Of a stretch of 64,000 bases of DNA, positions 49,291 to 56,268 are shown piece after piece (position 1 is the stretch's first letter; every line of letters begins with the position of its first letter). Position numbers and translations under genes: made by a program. The stretch is from Niveibacterium terrae. Lineage in GTDB: Bacteria; Pseudomonadota; Gammaproteobacteria; Burkholderiales; Rhodocyclaceae. A model generated the notes under the pieces. It worked only from the letters and a program-made list of their open reading frames with translations. It did no database searches and had not been told where the DNA came from. The DNA is taken from NCBI RefSeq assembly GCF_048213115.1, contig NZ_CP172404.1, forward strand, positions 3,038,001 to 3,102,000, read 5' to 3'.

Positions 49291-51597
49291 ATGCTCGCCC
49301 CGATCGAAAACCGCATCGCCCAGGAACTCGGGGTTCAGCCCCGTCAGGTCAAGGCCGCCGTCGAACTGCTCGACTCTGGCGCCACCGTGCCCTTCATTGC
49401 CCGCTACCGCAAGGAGGCGACCGGAGAACTCGACGACACCCAGCTGCGCACGCTCGAAGAACGCCTCGGCTATCTGCGCGAGCTCGAAGAACGGCGCACT
49501 GCGGTGATCGCCAGCGTAGAGGAACAGGGCAAGCTGACGGCCGAACTGAAAACGCTGTTCGAGAACGCCGAAACCAAGCAGCGCCTTGAAGACCTCTATC
49601 TCCCCTACAAGCAGAAGCGCCGCACCAAGGCCCAGATCGCCCGCGAGGCAGGCCTCGAGCCCTTGGCCGACGCGCTGCTCGGCGATCCGACCCTCGATCC
49701 GGCGGAGACCGCCTCCGCCTACCTGAACCCCGAGGCCGGCATCAATGACGCAAAGGCCGCGCTCGACGGCGCACGCCAGATCCTAATGGAGCGCTTCGCC
49801 GAAAACGCGGCCCTGGTCGGTACGCTGCGCGACTATGTCAGCGAACACGGCGTGCTCAGCGCGAAGATCGTCGAGGGCAAGGAGGGGGATGCCGACGCGG
49901 CGAAATTCCGCGACTATTTCGACTACCGGGAAGCGCTTTCCGCGATCCCGTCCCACCGCGCGCTGGCCTTGTTCCGCGGCCGCAACGAGGATGTGTTGAG
50001 GATCAAACTCGCGCTGGACAGCGATCCCGAGGACGGCTCCCGCTCCGCCGAGCCGAATCCTTGCGAGCAGCGCATCATCAGCCACGCCGGGATCCGCGAC
50101 CAGGGCCGCCCCGCCGATCGCTGGCTCATCGAGACCGCGCGCTGGACCTGGAGCGTCAAGCTCTCGCTCCACCTCGAACTCGACCTGCTGGGCCAGCTGC
50201 GCGAGAAGGCCGAGGAGGAAGCGATCCGGGTCTTCGCCCACAACCTGAAGGATCTGCTGCTCGCAGCTCCTGCCGGCCCGCGCGCGACGATGGGGCTGGA
50301 TCCGGGGATACGGACCGGCGTCAAGGTCGCCGTCGTCGACGCGACCGGCAAGCTTCTCGATACCGCTACGGTCTATCCGCACGAGCCGCGCCGCGACTGG
50401 GAAGGCGCACTCGCGACGCTGGAAGCGCTGGCAACGCGTCACCCGGTCGAATTGATTGCGGTCGGCAACGGCACGGCCAGCCGCGAGACCGACAAGCTGG
50501 CCGGCGAGCTGATCAAACGGCTCAGCGGCCGCGCCATCACGAAAGTCGTCGTCTCGGAGGCCGGCGCTTCGGTCTATTCGGCGTCGGAACTGGCCGCGCG
50601 CGAGTTCCCGGCGCTCGACGTGAGCCTGCGCGGCGCGGTGTCGATCGCGCGCAGGCTGCAGGATCCGCTCGCCGAACTGGTCAAGATCGAACCGAAGTCG
50701 ATCGGCGTCGGCCAGTATCAGCACGATCTGAACCAGAGCCGGCTCGCCCGCGCGCTCGACGCGGTCGTCGAGGACTGCGTCAATGCGGTCGGCGTGGACG
50801 TCAATACCGCCTCTGCCGCACTGCTCTCCCGGATCTCGGGGCTCAATGCGACGCTTTCCCAAAACATCGTTGCCTATCGCGACGAGAACGGCGCTTTCGC
50901 CAACCGCGCCAAACTGAAGAAGGTCCCCCGCCTCGGCGACAAGACCTTCGAGCAATGCGCGGGTTTTCTGCGCGTGATGAACGGTGACAACCCGCTCGAC
51001 CGCTCGGCGGTCCACCCCGAAGCCTATCCGGTCGTCGAACGCATCCTCGCCGACATCAAGCGCGATGTCCGCGAACTGCTCGGCGACTCGGCGCAGCTCA
51101 AGACTCTGCACGCCGAGCGCTACACCGATCAGCGTTTCGGCCTGCCGACCGTTCAGGACATCCTGCGCGAACTGGACAAACCGGGCCGCGACCCGCGTCC
51201 TGAATTTCGGACCGCGAAACTCAAGGAGGGCGTCGAAGCGATCAAGGACCTCACCCCCGGAATGCTGCTCGAAGGCACGGTCACCAACGTGACCAACTTC
51301 GGCGCCTTCGTCGATATCGGCGTGCACCAGGACGGGCTGGTCCATGTCTCGGCGCTCGCGAACCGTTTCGTCAAGGATCCGCGCGAGATCGTCAAGGCCG
51401 GCGACATCGTCCGGGTCAAGGTGATCGAAGTCGATGCGGCGCGCAAGCGCATCGCGCTTTCAATGCGCCTCACCGACGATGTTCAGCGCACCACCAAGGC
51501 CGATCGTCCGGCCCCTGCCCGCTCCGCCATGCCACGCCGCGAAAAACCCCAACCCTCCGGAGCGTTCGCCGAAGCTTTCGCGCGCGCCAGGAAATAA
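49291..51597 (+). CDS. tex: Tex-family transcription accessory protein, S1 RNA-binding
   Basis: The 768-residue cytosolic protein interacts with nucleic acid and RNA polymerase. Domains in order: N-terminal helical Tex_N (1-190, with SGATVPFIARYRKEATGELD), a YqgF-like RNase-H fold (about 325-455, MGLDPGIRTGVKVAVVDATG), helix-hairpin-helix repeats (about 500-570, CVNAVGVDVNTASAALLSRI) and a C-terminal S1 domain (about 650-720, GMLLEGTVTNVTNFGAFVDI). Length and blocks match the family. The start MLAPIENRIAQEL is standard. Confidence 0.95.
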   Translation: MLAPIENRIAQELGVQPRQVKAAVELLDSGATVPFIARYRKEATGELDDTQLRTLEERLGYLRELEERRTAVIASVEEQGKLTAELKTLFENAETKQRLEDLYLPYKQKRRTKAQIAREAGLEPLADALLGDPTLDPAETASAYLNPEAGINDAKAALDGARQILMERFAENAALVGTLRDYVSEHGVLSAKIVEGKEGDADAAKFRDYFDYREALSAIPSHRALALFRGRNEDVLRIKLALDSDPEDGSRSAEPNPCEQRIISHAGIRDQGRPADRWLIETARWTWSVKLSLHLELDLLGQLREKAEEEAIRVFAHNLKDLLLAAPAGPRATMGLDPGIRTGVKVAVVDATGKLLDTATVYPHEPRRDWEGALATLEALATRHPVELIAVGNGTASRETDKLAGELIKRLSGRAITKVVVSEAGASVYSASELAAREFPALDVSLRGAVSIARRLQDPLAELVKIEPKSIGVGQYQHDLNQSRLARALDAVVEDCVNAVGVDVNTASAALLSRISGLNATLSQNIVAYRDENGAFANRAKLKKVPRLGDKTFEQCAGFLRVMNGDNPLDRSAVHPEAYPVVERILADIKRDVRELLGDSAQLKTLHAERYTDQRFGLPTVQDILRELDKPGRDPRPEFRTAKLKEGVEAIKDLTPGMLLEGTVTNVTNFGAFVDIGVHQDGLVHVSALANRFVKDPREIVKAGDIVRVKVIEVDAARKRIALSMRLTDDVQRTTKADRPAPARSAMPRREKPQPSGAFAEAFARARK

Positions 51598-51601
51598 AAA
51601 A

Positions 51602-51623
51602 GGCGGCGCATCGCTGCGCCGCC
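51602..51623 (+). terminator. hairpin after tex
   Basis: GGCGGCGCA-TCGC-TGCGCCGCC is a perfect 9-bp stem 5 bp past the tex stop, preceded by an A-run on the plus strand, which would be a T-run in the opposite direction. It probably ends tex transcription together with the next hairpin. Confidence 0.6.
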
Positions 51624-51636
51624 CTTCCGAAAAGCA

Positions 51637-51660
51637 AACAGCCCGGCAAGCCGGGCTGTT
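51637..51660 (-). terminator. terminator of cold shock gene
   Basis: AACAGCCCGGC-AA-GCCGGGCTGTT is a perfect 11-bp stem 20 bp past the csp stop. On the minus strand it is followed by TTGCTTTTC, a short T-rich tail. Confidence 0.75.
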
Positions 51661-51680
51661 CGTCGCAAAGCGAGAGCTGC

Positions 51681-51887
51681 TTATTCCGCGGGGCGGATGT
51701 TGGCGGCTTGCTTGCCCTTCGGGCCTTCGACGATGTCGAAAGTCACGCGCTGGTTTTCGGCCAGAGTACGGAAACCCTTGGACTGAATCGCGGAGAAGTG
51801 AGCGAACAGATCGTCGCCACCGCCGTCCGGAGTGATGAAGCCGAAGCCCTTGGAGTCATTGAACCACTTGACGGTACCGGTTGCCAT
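51681..51887 (-). CDS. cold shock protein, CspA family
   Basis: This 68-residue single-domain nucleic-acid chaperone has RNP1 KGFGFI (residues 13-18) and RNP2 LFAHF (27-31), both complete, as in CspA-type proteins that bind single-stranded RNA. The leader from the predicted promoter to the ATG is about 140 nt, long for such a small gene and typical of cold-regulated csp genes. Cold induction itself cannot be read from the sequence. Confidence 0.93.
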   Translation of the reverse strand: MATGTVKWFNDSKGFGFITPDGGGDDLFAHFSAIQSKGFRTLAENQRVTFDIVEGPKGKQAANIRPAE

Positions 51888-52035
51888 TTAGTGCATTCCT
51901 AAAAAAACGGTTTTTAATGATGGGCCATGCCCTTTGCAGATTTCAAGGAGGCAGAGCTGACGAACTTGGCAACCGGCCCGGGTAGGGCCAGCCGGGTAAC
52001 GCGCAGTACGACGACTTGAAAATCTTGCGAGCTGG

Positions 52036-52064
52036 ATTATGCGTTGGAGTTTGCCTCCGCACAA
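52036..52064 (-). promoter_or_regulatory. predicted csp promoter
   Basis: On the minus strand TTGTGC and CATAAT are separated by exactly 17 bp, giving -35 and -10 boxes about 140-150 nt upstream of the csp ATG. The rest of the 464-bp gap between csp and hslO holds a palindrome and the hslO leader but no gene. Confidence 0.45.
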
Positions 52065-52115
52065 GCACTTCTAGCCCTGTTTTTTGCGCTTTTTTTCGGC
52101 CTCCCGCTTCGGAAT

Positions 52116-52130
52116 CGTGAATATTTCACG
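52116..52130. promoter_or_regulatory. palindrome in csp-hslO intergenic region
   Basis: CGTGAA-TAT-TTCACG is a perfect inverted repeat with 6-bp arms in the divergent gap between the cold shock gene and hslO. It may be a regulator site for one of the two stress genes. Confidence 0.35.
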
Positions 52131-52351
52131 CTCATAAGGCTTTTGCCCCCTGGCGCCCCCCGGCTGCGCCCCTGCCCGATTGAGCGATAATCCGCTTCAT
52201 GGCAGGCGAAAAGGCCTTTCTGCTGCTTATGCCGACAAGCCCGATGTTGAATTGATGGACAATACGGCTGGACGCAGCGCTATTTCAAATAGTGACCCTG
52301 CGTTTCATAACGCGAGATTAAATAACCATTCCCTTTGCGAGGCTCTTTCCT

Positions 52352-53203
52352 ATGGATGAAATTCAGCGCTTTCTGTTCGAGGAACTCGACATCCGCGGCG
52401 CCCTCGTCCGCCTCGACAGCAGCTGGACCGCAATCATCAAGGACCGCAACTACCCCCCCGCGGTTCTCGCGCTGCTCGGCGAGCTCAGCGCTGTCACGAC
52501 CATCGTTGCCGCGAACCTGAAGACGCCGGGACGGATCACGCTGCAACTCAAGAGCGAAGGCCCGGTTTCGCTGCTGGTCGTCGACTGCTCCGAAGCTCTG
52601 AACCTGCGCGGCTATGCGAAAAGTGAGAGCGTGATCACCGGACAGAGCGCAGCCGATCTGCTCGGTGGCGGTACGCTGCTGCTCTCGCTCGACACCGAGG
52701 GCGTCCGCCAGCCTTACCAGAGCCATGTTCCGCTCTCGGGTGAGACGATCGCCGCGATCTTCGAAAATTACCTAGTTCAATCCGAACAGACTCCCGCGGC
52801 ACTGATCCTGGCCGCTGACGGCGAGCATGCCGCAGGTCTCTTCCTGCAGAAGCTGCCCGACGCGGACAAGCTCGATGAGGATGGCTGGAACCGGGTCACC
52901 CAGCTCGCCCGCACCGTCAAGCGCGATGAGCTGCTCGGACTCGAACCGCTCGACGTTCTGAAGCGCCTGTTCAGCGAGGAGACGATTCGCGTCTTCGAAC
53001 CGCGCACCGTCACGCACGACTTCCCGCCCGACCGCGAGAAGGTGGGCGCAAACCTACGCGCATTGGGCCGCGCCGAACTCGAGTCCATTCTCAGCGAGCA
53101 CGGCGAGGTTCGGGTTCGCGACGATCTGTCCAATCACGAGTACGTGTTCGACGCCGCAGAGATCGCCGCACTGTTCGACGAGCTCACGCGCTCACTGCAC
53201 TGA
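52352..53203 (+). CDS. hslO: Hsp33-family chaperone lacking the zinc-binding cysteines
   Basis: Hsp33 is a cytosolic holdase switched on by oxidation of four C-terminal cysteines (CxC and CxxC) that bind zinc. The 283-residue protein follows Hsp33 throughout: N-terminal LVRLDSSWTAI, GRITLQLKSEGPVSLLVVD, LLLSLDTEGVRQPYQSHVPL, then EPLDVLKRLFSEETIRVFEP. In the C-terminal domain the expected CxC is replaced by HDFPPDRE (222-229) and the CxxC by RDDLSNHEY (256-264), while the surrounding residues (RALGRAELESILSEHGEVRV, YVFDAAEIAALF) are conserved. The only cysteine is Cys79. The redox switch is therefore gone, although the fold appears kept. Start ATG 52352. Confidence 0.9.
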   Translation: MDEIQRFLFEELDIRGALVRLDSSWTAIIKDRNYPPAVLALLGELSAVTTIVAANLKTPGRITLQLKSEGPVSLLVVDCSEALNLRGYAKSESVITGQSAADLLGGGTLLLSLDTEGVRQPYQSHVPLSGETIAAIFENYLVQSEQTPAALILAADGEHAAGLFLQKLPDADKLDEDGWNRVTQLARTVKRDELLGLEPLDVLKRLFSEETIRVFEPRTVTHDFPPDREKVGANLRALGRAELESILSEHGEVRVRDDLSNHEYVFDAAEIAALFDELTRSLH

Positions 53204-53285
53204 ACTCCCGAATCTGGCCCAGGGAATGGTTCTTGCCTTGTGGCAGCTAGCTCCGGCCGATAGACTTGCAACTTTTGATGCATAG

Positions 53286-54056
53286 ATGACAACGATGAAG
53301 GCCAACCGCTCCGCGTCCAAGGCGATCGAGTTCCGCGGCGGATCCCTGACGGCAACGACAGCGCTGATCCGCGATGCCAACGCGATGAAGCTCGCCGATG
53401 CGATGCACACCCAGCTCGGCGGCATGCCTGACTTCTTTTCGGGCGAACCGGCCGTGCTGGACTTCGCTCAGCTCGAGGATCAGCCTGAACGGATAGACTG
53501 GGCGGGCTTGACCAGTCTGCTCAGGCGCTACCGGCTCCAGCCCGTTGCCGTCACCAGCCTGCCCCCGCAGTACGCCGATTCGGCGCGCAAAGCGGGTCTG
53601 GCCATCCTCGACAAGATTCAGAAAGCTCCGCAGCAGGCCTCGGCTCCGGCGCCGGCCGCGGCCCCCGCTAAAATCCAGCCCGAAGCCCCGGTTCAGCAAG
53701 CTGGATCGCCTTCTCTGATTGTCGACCGCCCGCTGCGCTCAGGACAGCAGGTCTATGCGCGCGGCGGAGACCTGATCCTGCTCGGCGGGGTCAGCAACGG
53801 CGCCGAAGTCATCGCCGATGGCAGCATCCACTGCTACGGCCCTCTGCGCGGCCGCGCGATCGCCGGCGCCCAGGGGGACATGAGCGCGCGCATCATCACC
53901 ACTTCGCTGGGCGCCGAACTCGTTTCGATCGCCGGAGTTTTCCGGACTTTCGAACGGGGCCTGCCCGAGGAAGTGGCAGGAAAAGCAGCAGACATCCGTC
54001 TCACCGGCAACGGCGAGACCGCACAACTGAATATCGCGCCTCTGGCGCTGGCCTGA
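53286..54056 (+). CDS. minC: septum site-determining protein MinC
   Basis: MinC inhibits FtsZ ring formation away from mid-cell. The 256-residue protein has an N-terminal FtsZ-inhibiting domain (1-110), a proline/alanine linker (about 115-140) and the C-terminal beta-helix that binds MinD (RPLRSGQQVYARGGDLILLG, GSIHCYGPLRGRAIAGA, about 145-256). It is the first gene of minCDE. ATG 53286 and ATG 53295 are both possible starts. Confidence 0.95.
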   Translation: MTTMKANRSASKAIEFRGGSLTATTALIRDANAMKLADAMHTQLGGMPDFFSGEPAVLDFAQLEDQPERIDWAGLTSLLRRYRLQPVAVTSLPPQYADSARKAGLAILDKIQKAPQQASAPAPAAAPAKIQPEAPVQQAGSPSLIVDRPLRSGQQVYARGGDLILLGGVSNGAEVIADGSIHCYGPLRGRAIAGAQGDMSARIITTSLGAELVSIAGVFRTFERGLPEEVAGKAADIRLTGNGETAQLNIAPLALA

Positions 54057-54091
54057 ATCTGAACCGAAACACGAATCGGAAGGAACAAATT

Positions 54092-54904
54092 GTGAAAGTA
54101 ATCGTGGTGACCTCCGGCAAGGGGGGGGTGGGCAAGACCACCACCTCGGCCTCCGTGTCGGCCGGCCTCGCACTGCGCGGTCACAAGACCGCCGTGATCG
54201 ACTTCGACGTCGGCCTGCGCAACCTCGACCTGATCATGGGTTGCGAACGGCGCGTCGTCTATGACCTGATCAACGTGATCCACGGCGAAGCGAATCTTCA
54301 CCAGGCGATGATCAAGGACAAGCAGTGCGAAAACCTGTTCATCCTGCCCGCCTCGCAGACTCGCGACAAGGACGCGCTGACCGAGGAAGGCGTCGAGCGA
54401 GTGCTCGACGAGCTGGGCAAGATGGGCTTCGAATACGCGGTCTGCGACTCGCCCGCCGGCATCGAGCACGGTGCGGTGATGGCGCTGACCTTCGCCGACG
54501 AAGCGCTGGTCGTCACGAACCCCGAAGTCTCGTCGATCCGCGACTCCGACCGCATCCTCGGCATCCTGCAGAGCAAGAGCCGCCGCGCGAAGGAAGGCCG
54601 CGAAGCGGTCAAGGAACACCTCGTCGTGACGCGTTATTCGGCCAAGCGGGTCGAAGAGGGCGAGATGCTGTCGTTCAAGGATATCCAGGAGCTGCTCAGG
54701 GTGCCGCTGCTGGGCGTCGTCCCGGAATCCGAAGTCGTGCTGCAGGCTTCGAACCAGGGCCTCCCGGCCATCCACATGAAGGACAGCGAAGTCGCCGACG
54801 CTTATCAGGACATCGTTTCACGCTTCCTCGGCGAGGAACGTGAGCTGCGCTTCATCGCCTACGAAAAACCGGGCCTGCTCAAGCGCATCTTCGGAGGAGC
54901 CTGA
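54092..54904 (+). CDS. minD: septum site-determining ATPase MinD
   Basis: This 270-residue membrane-associated ATPase recruits MinC to the membrane. The deviant Walker A motif is SGKGGVGKTTT (about residues 8-18), followed by VIDFDVGLRNLDLIMG and the switch CDSPAGIEHGAVMALTFAD. The C-terminal amphipathic membrane helix is present (YEKPGLLKRIFGG). The start is GTG with GGAAGGAAC upstream. It is second in minCDE, 35 bp after minC. Confidence 0.96.
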   Translation: MKVIVVTSGKGGVGKTTTSASVSAGLALRGHKTAVIDFDVGLRNLDLIMGCERRVVYDLINVIHGEANLHQAMIKDKQCENLFILPASQTRDKDALTEEGVERVLDELGKMGFEYAVCDSPAGIEHGAVMALTFADEALVVTNPEVSSIRDSDRILGILQSKSRRAKEGREAVKEHLVVTRYSAKRVEEGEMLSFKDIQELLRVPLLGVVPESEVVLQASNQGLPAIHMKDSEVADAYQDIVSRFLGEERELRFIAYEKPGLLKRIFGGA

Positions 54905-54905
54905 C

Positions 54906-55178
54906 ATGTCCTGGATTACCGATCTCTTTGGCAACAAGAAGCCCAAGTCCGCCGATCTCGCCCGGGAGCGCCTGACCGTCGTCATCGCGCGCCAGCGCTC
55001 GGACGACAGCGCTCCATCTCCCGACTTTCTGCCCGCGCTGCAGAAAGACCTGATCGCGGTAATCTCGAAGTATGTCCAGATCAACCCCGAGGACATCTCG
55101 GTTCAGCTCGAAAAGCAGGACAACTACGAAGCGCTGAAGGTCAATATCGTGCTGCCGGAATTCGGCGCGGCGCGCTGA
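54906..55178 (+). CDS. minE: cell division topological specificity factor MinE
   Basis: The 90-residue protein displaces MinC from MinD and drives pole-to-pole oscillation. It has the N-terminal membrane and anti-MinCD segment (MSWITDLFG, ARERLTVVIARQRSD) and the C-terminal topological specificity domain (DLIAVISKYVQINPEDISVQ to LEVNIVLP-like LKVNIVLPE). The ATG lies one base past the minD stop codon. It is the last gene of the operon; a terminator follows. Confidence 0.95.
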   Translation: MSWITDLFGNKKPKSADLARERLTVVIARQRSDDSAPSPDFLPALQKDLIAVISKYVQINPEDISVQLEKQDNYEALKVNIVLPEFGAAR

Positions 55179-55183
55179 AATCG

Positions 55184-55220
55184 AAAAACCGCCAGAGTGC
55201 TCGCTCTGGCGGTTTTTTTT
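55184..55220 (+). terminator. rho-independent terminator of minCDE
   Basis: AAAACCGCCAGAG-TGCTCG-CTCTGGCGGTTTT forms a strong stem followed by eight T on the plus strand, starting 6 bp past the minE stop. Confidence 0.93.
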
Positions 55221-55253
55221 CGTCGGTCATCTGCACCCCGGCGACGTGGACGC

Positions 55254-55286
55254 AAAAAAGGGAAGGCTGATTCAGCCTTCCCTTTT
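55254..55286 (-). terminator. terminator of the tRNA operon
   Basis: AAAAAGGGAAGGCTGA and TCAGCCTTCCCTTTT are complementary arms flanked by A and T runs, positioned just past the last tRNA on the minus strand, where the tail reads TTTTTT. Confidence 0.85.
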
Positions 55287-55291
55287 GCATT

Positions 55292-55367
55292 TGGAGCGGG
55301 AGACGAGTCTCGAACTCGCGACCTCAACCTTGGCAAGGTTGCGCTCTACCAACTGAGCTACTCCCGC
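55292..55367 (-). tRNA. tRNA-Gly (anticodon GCC)
   Basis: The minus strand reads GCGGGAGTAGCTCAG at the 5' end and folds into a standard cloverleaf with anticodon loop TTGCCAA, T-loop GTTCGAGAC and an encoded CCA end (76 nt). It is identical to the tRNA at 55525-55600. Confidence 0.96.
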
Positions 55368-55374
55368 GGTAATC

Positions 55375-55448
55375 TGGAGGCGCGAGCCGGAGTCGAACCG
55401 ACCTAGATGGATTTGCAATCCACTGCATAACCGATTTGCTATCGCGCC
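55375..55448 (-). tRNA. tRNA-Cys (anticodon GCA)
   Basis: The minus strand reads GGCGCGATAGC at the 5' end and has anticodon loop TTGCAAA, T-loop GTTCGACTC and an encoded CCA (74 nt). It lies 7 bp from one tRNA-Gly, so the three tRNAs form one transcript. Confidence 0.96.
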
Positions 55449-55524
55449 ATCATGCAAACGAGTTCGCGTTACTTGTTCGCATTCCAACTAGAGGAAAAAG
55501 CACTTAACTTTCCCCAGAATTCTC

Positions 55525-55600
55525 TGGAGCGGGAGACGAGTCTCGAACTCGCGACCTCAACCTTGGCAAGGTTGCGCTCTACCAACTGAGCTACTCCCGC
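55525..55600 (-). tRNA. tRNA-Gly (anticodon GCC)
   Basis: This has the same 76-nt sequence as the tRNA at 55292, with anticodon GCC and encoded CCA. It is the first tRNA after pgsA; the order pgsA-tRNA-Gly-tRNA-Cys is shared with E. coli. Confidence 0.96.
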
Positions 55601-55638
55601 ATCGAAGAAGGCTGATTATAGTCCCATTACAGAAACTG

Positions 55639-56214
55639 TCAACCCCTGTTCGTATCTTCGACCGCCTGAGCCGCCCGCCTCAGGTAATAGCCCATGGACC
55701 ACAGGGTCAGAACCGCGGCAGCCCAGAGCAGCGGCGTGCCGATCGTGGGCAGGGAAACCCCCATGATCGGATCGTGGTAGAGCAGAACCGGAATCGCGAC
55801 CATCTGCGCCGTCGTCTTGAGCTTGCCGACGAAGGAAACCGCGACGCTCCTCGCCGCGCCGATCTGGGCCATCCACTCGCGCAGCGCCGAGATCGTGATC
55901 TCGCGGCCGATGATGATGAAGGCGATCAGCGCATCGACGCGTCCCAGCCTGACCAGCATGACCAGCGCGGCAGAAACCATCAGCTTGTCGGCAACAGGGT
56001 CGAGGAAGGCCCCAAAAGCCGATGTCTGTCCGAGCTTTCGCGCCAGATAGCCGTCGAACCAGTCGGTGACCGCGGCGACGACGAAGAAGACACAGCCGAT
56101 CAGGTTCTGCTGCGCAGGAGCGAGCCAGCTCCCCGGCAGGTAGAAGACGCCGACGAACAGCGGGATCAGGATGATCCGCGCCCAGGTGAGGGTGTTGGGA
56201 ATATTCAGCCGCAT
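55639..56214 (-). CDS. pgsA: CDP-diacylglycerol--glycerol-3-phosphate 3-phosphatidyltransferase
   Basis: PgsA makes phosphatidylglycerophosphate, the committed step to phosphatidylglycerol, in the inner membrane. The 191-residue protein has the CDP-alcohol phosphotransferase motif DWFDGYLARKLGQTSAFGAF-LDPVADK (DG-x2-AR-x8-G-x3-D-x3-D, about residues 52-78) and about five hydrophobic helices. I start at ATG 56214 (MRLNIPNTLTWAR), the family N-terminus. It lies downstream of uvrC and upstream of the tRNA cluster. Confidence 0.95.
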   Translation of the reverse strand: MRLNIPNTLTWARIILIPLFVGVFYLPGSWLAPAQQNLIGCVFFVVAAVTDWFDGYLARKLGQTSAFGAFLDPVADKLMVSAALVMLVRLGRVDALIAFIIIGREITISALREWMAQIGAARSVAVSFVGKLKTTAQMVAIPVLLYHDPIMGVSLPTIGTPLLWAAAVLTLWSMGYYLRRAAQAVEDTNRG

Positions 56215-56268
56215 CGGGCAAGCACCGAGCCTGTTCAAAGAGTAAAAGGGGCGGCCGGGCGCTCGCGC

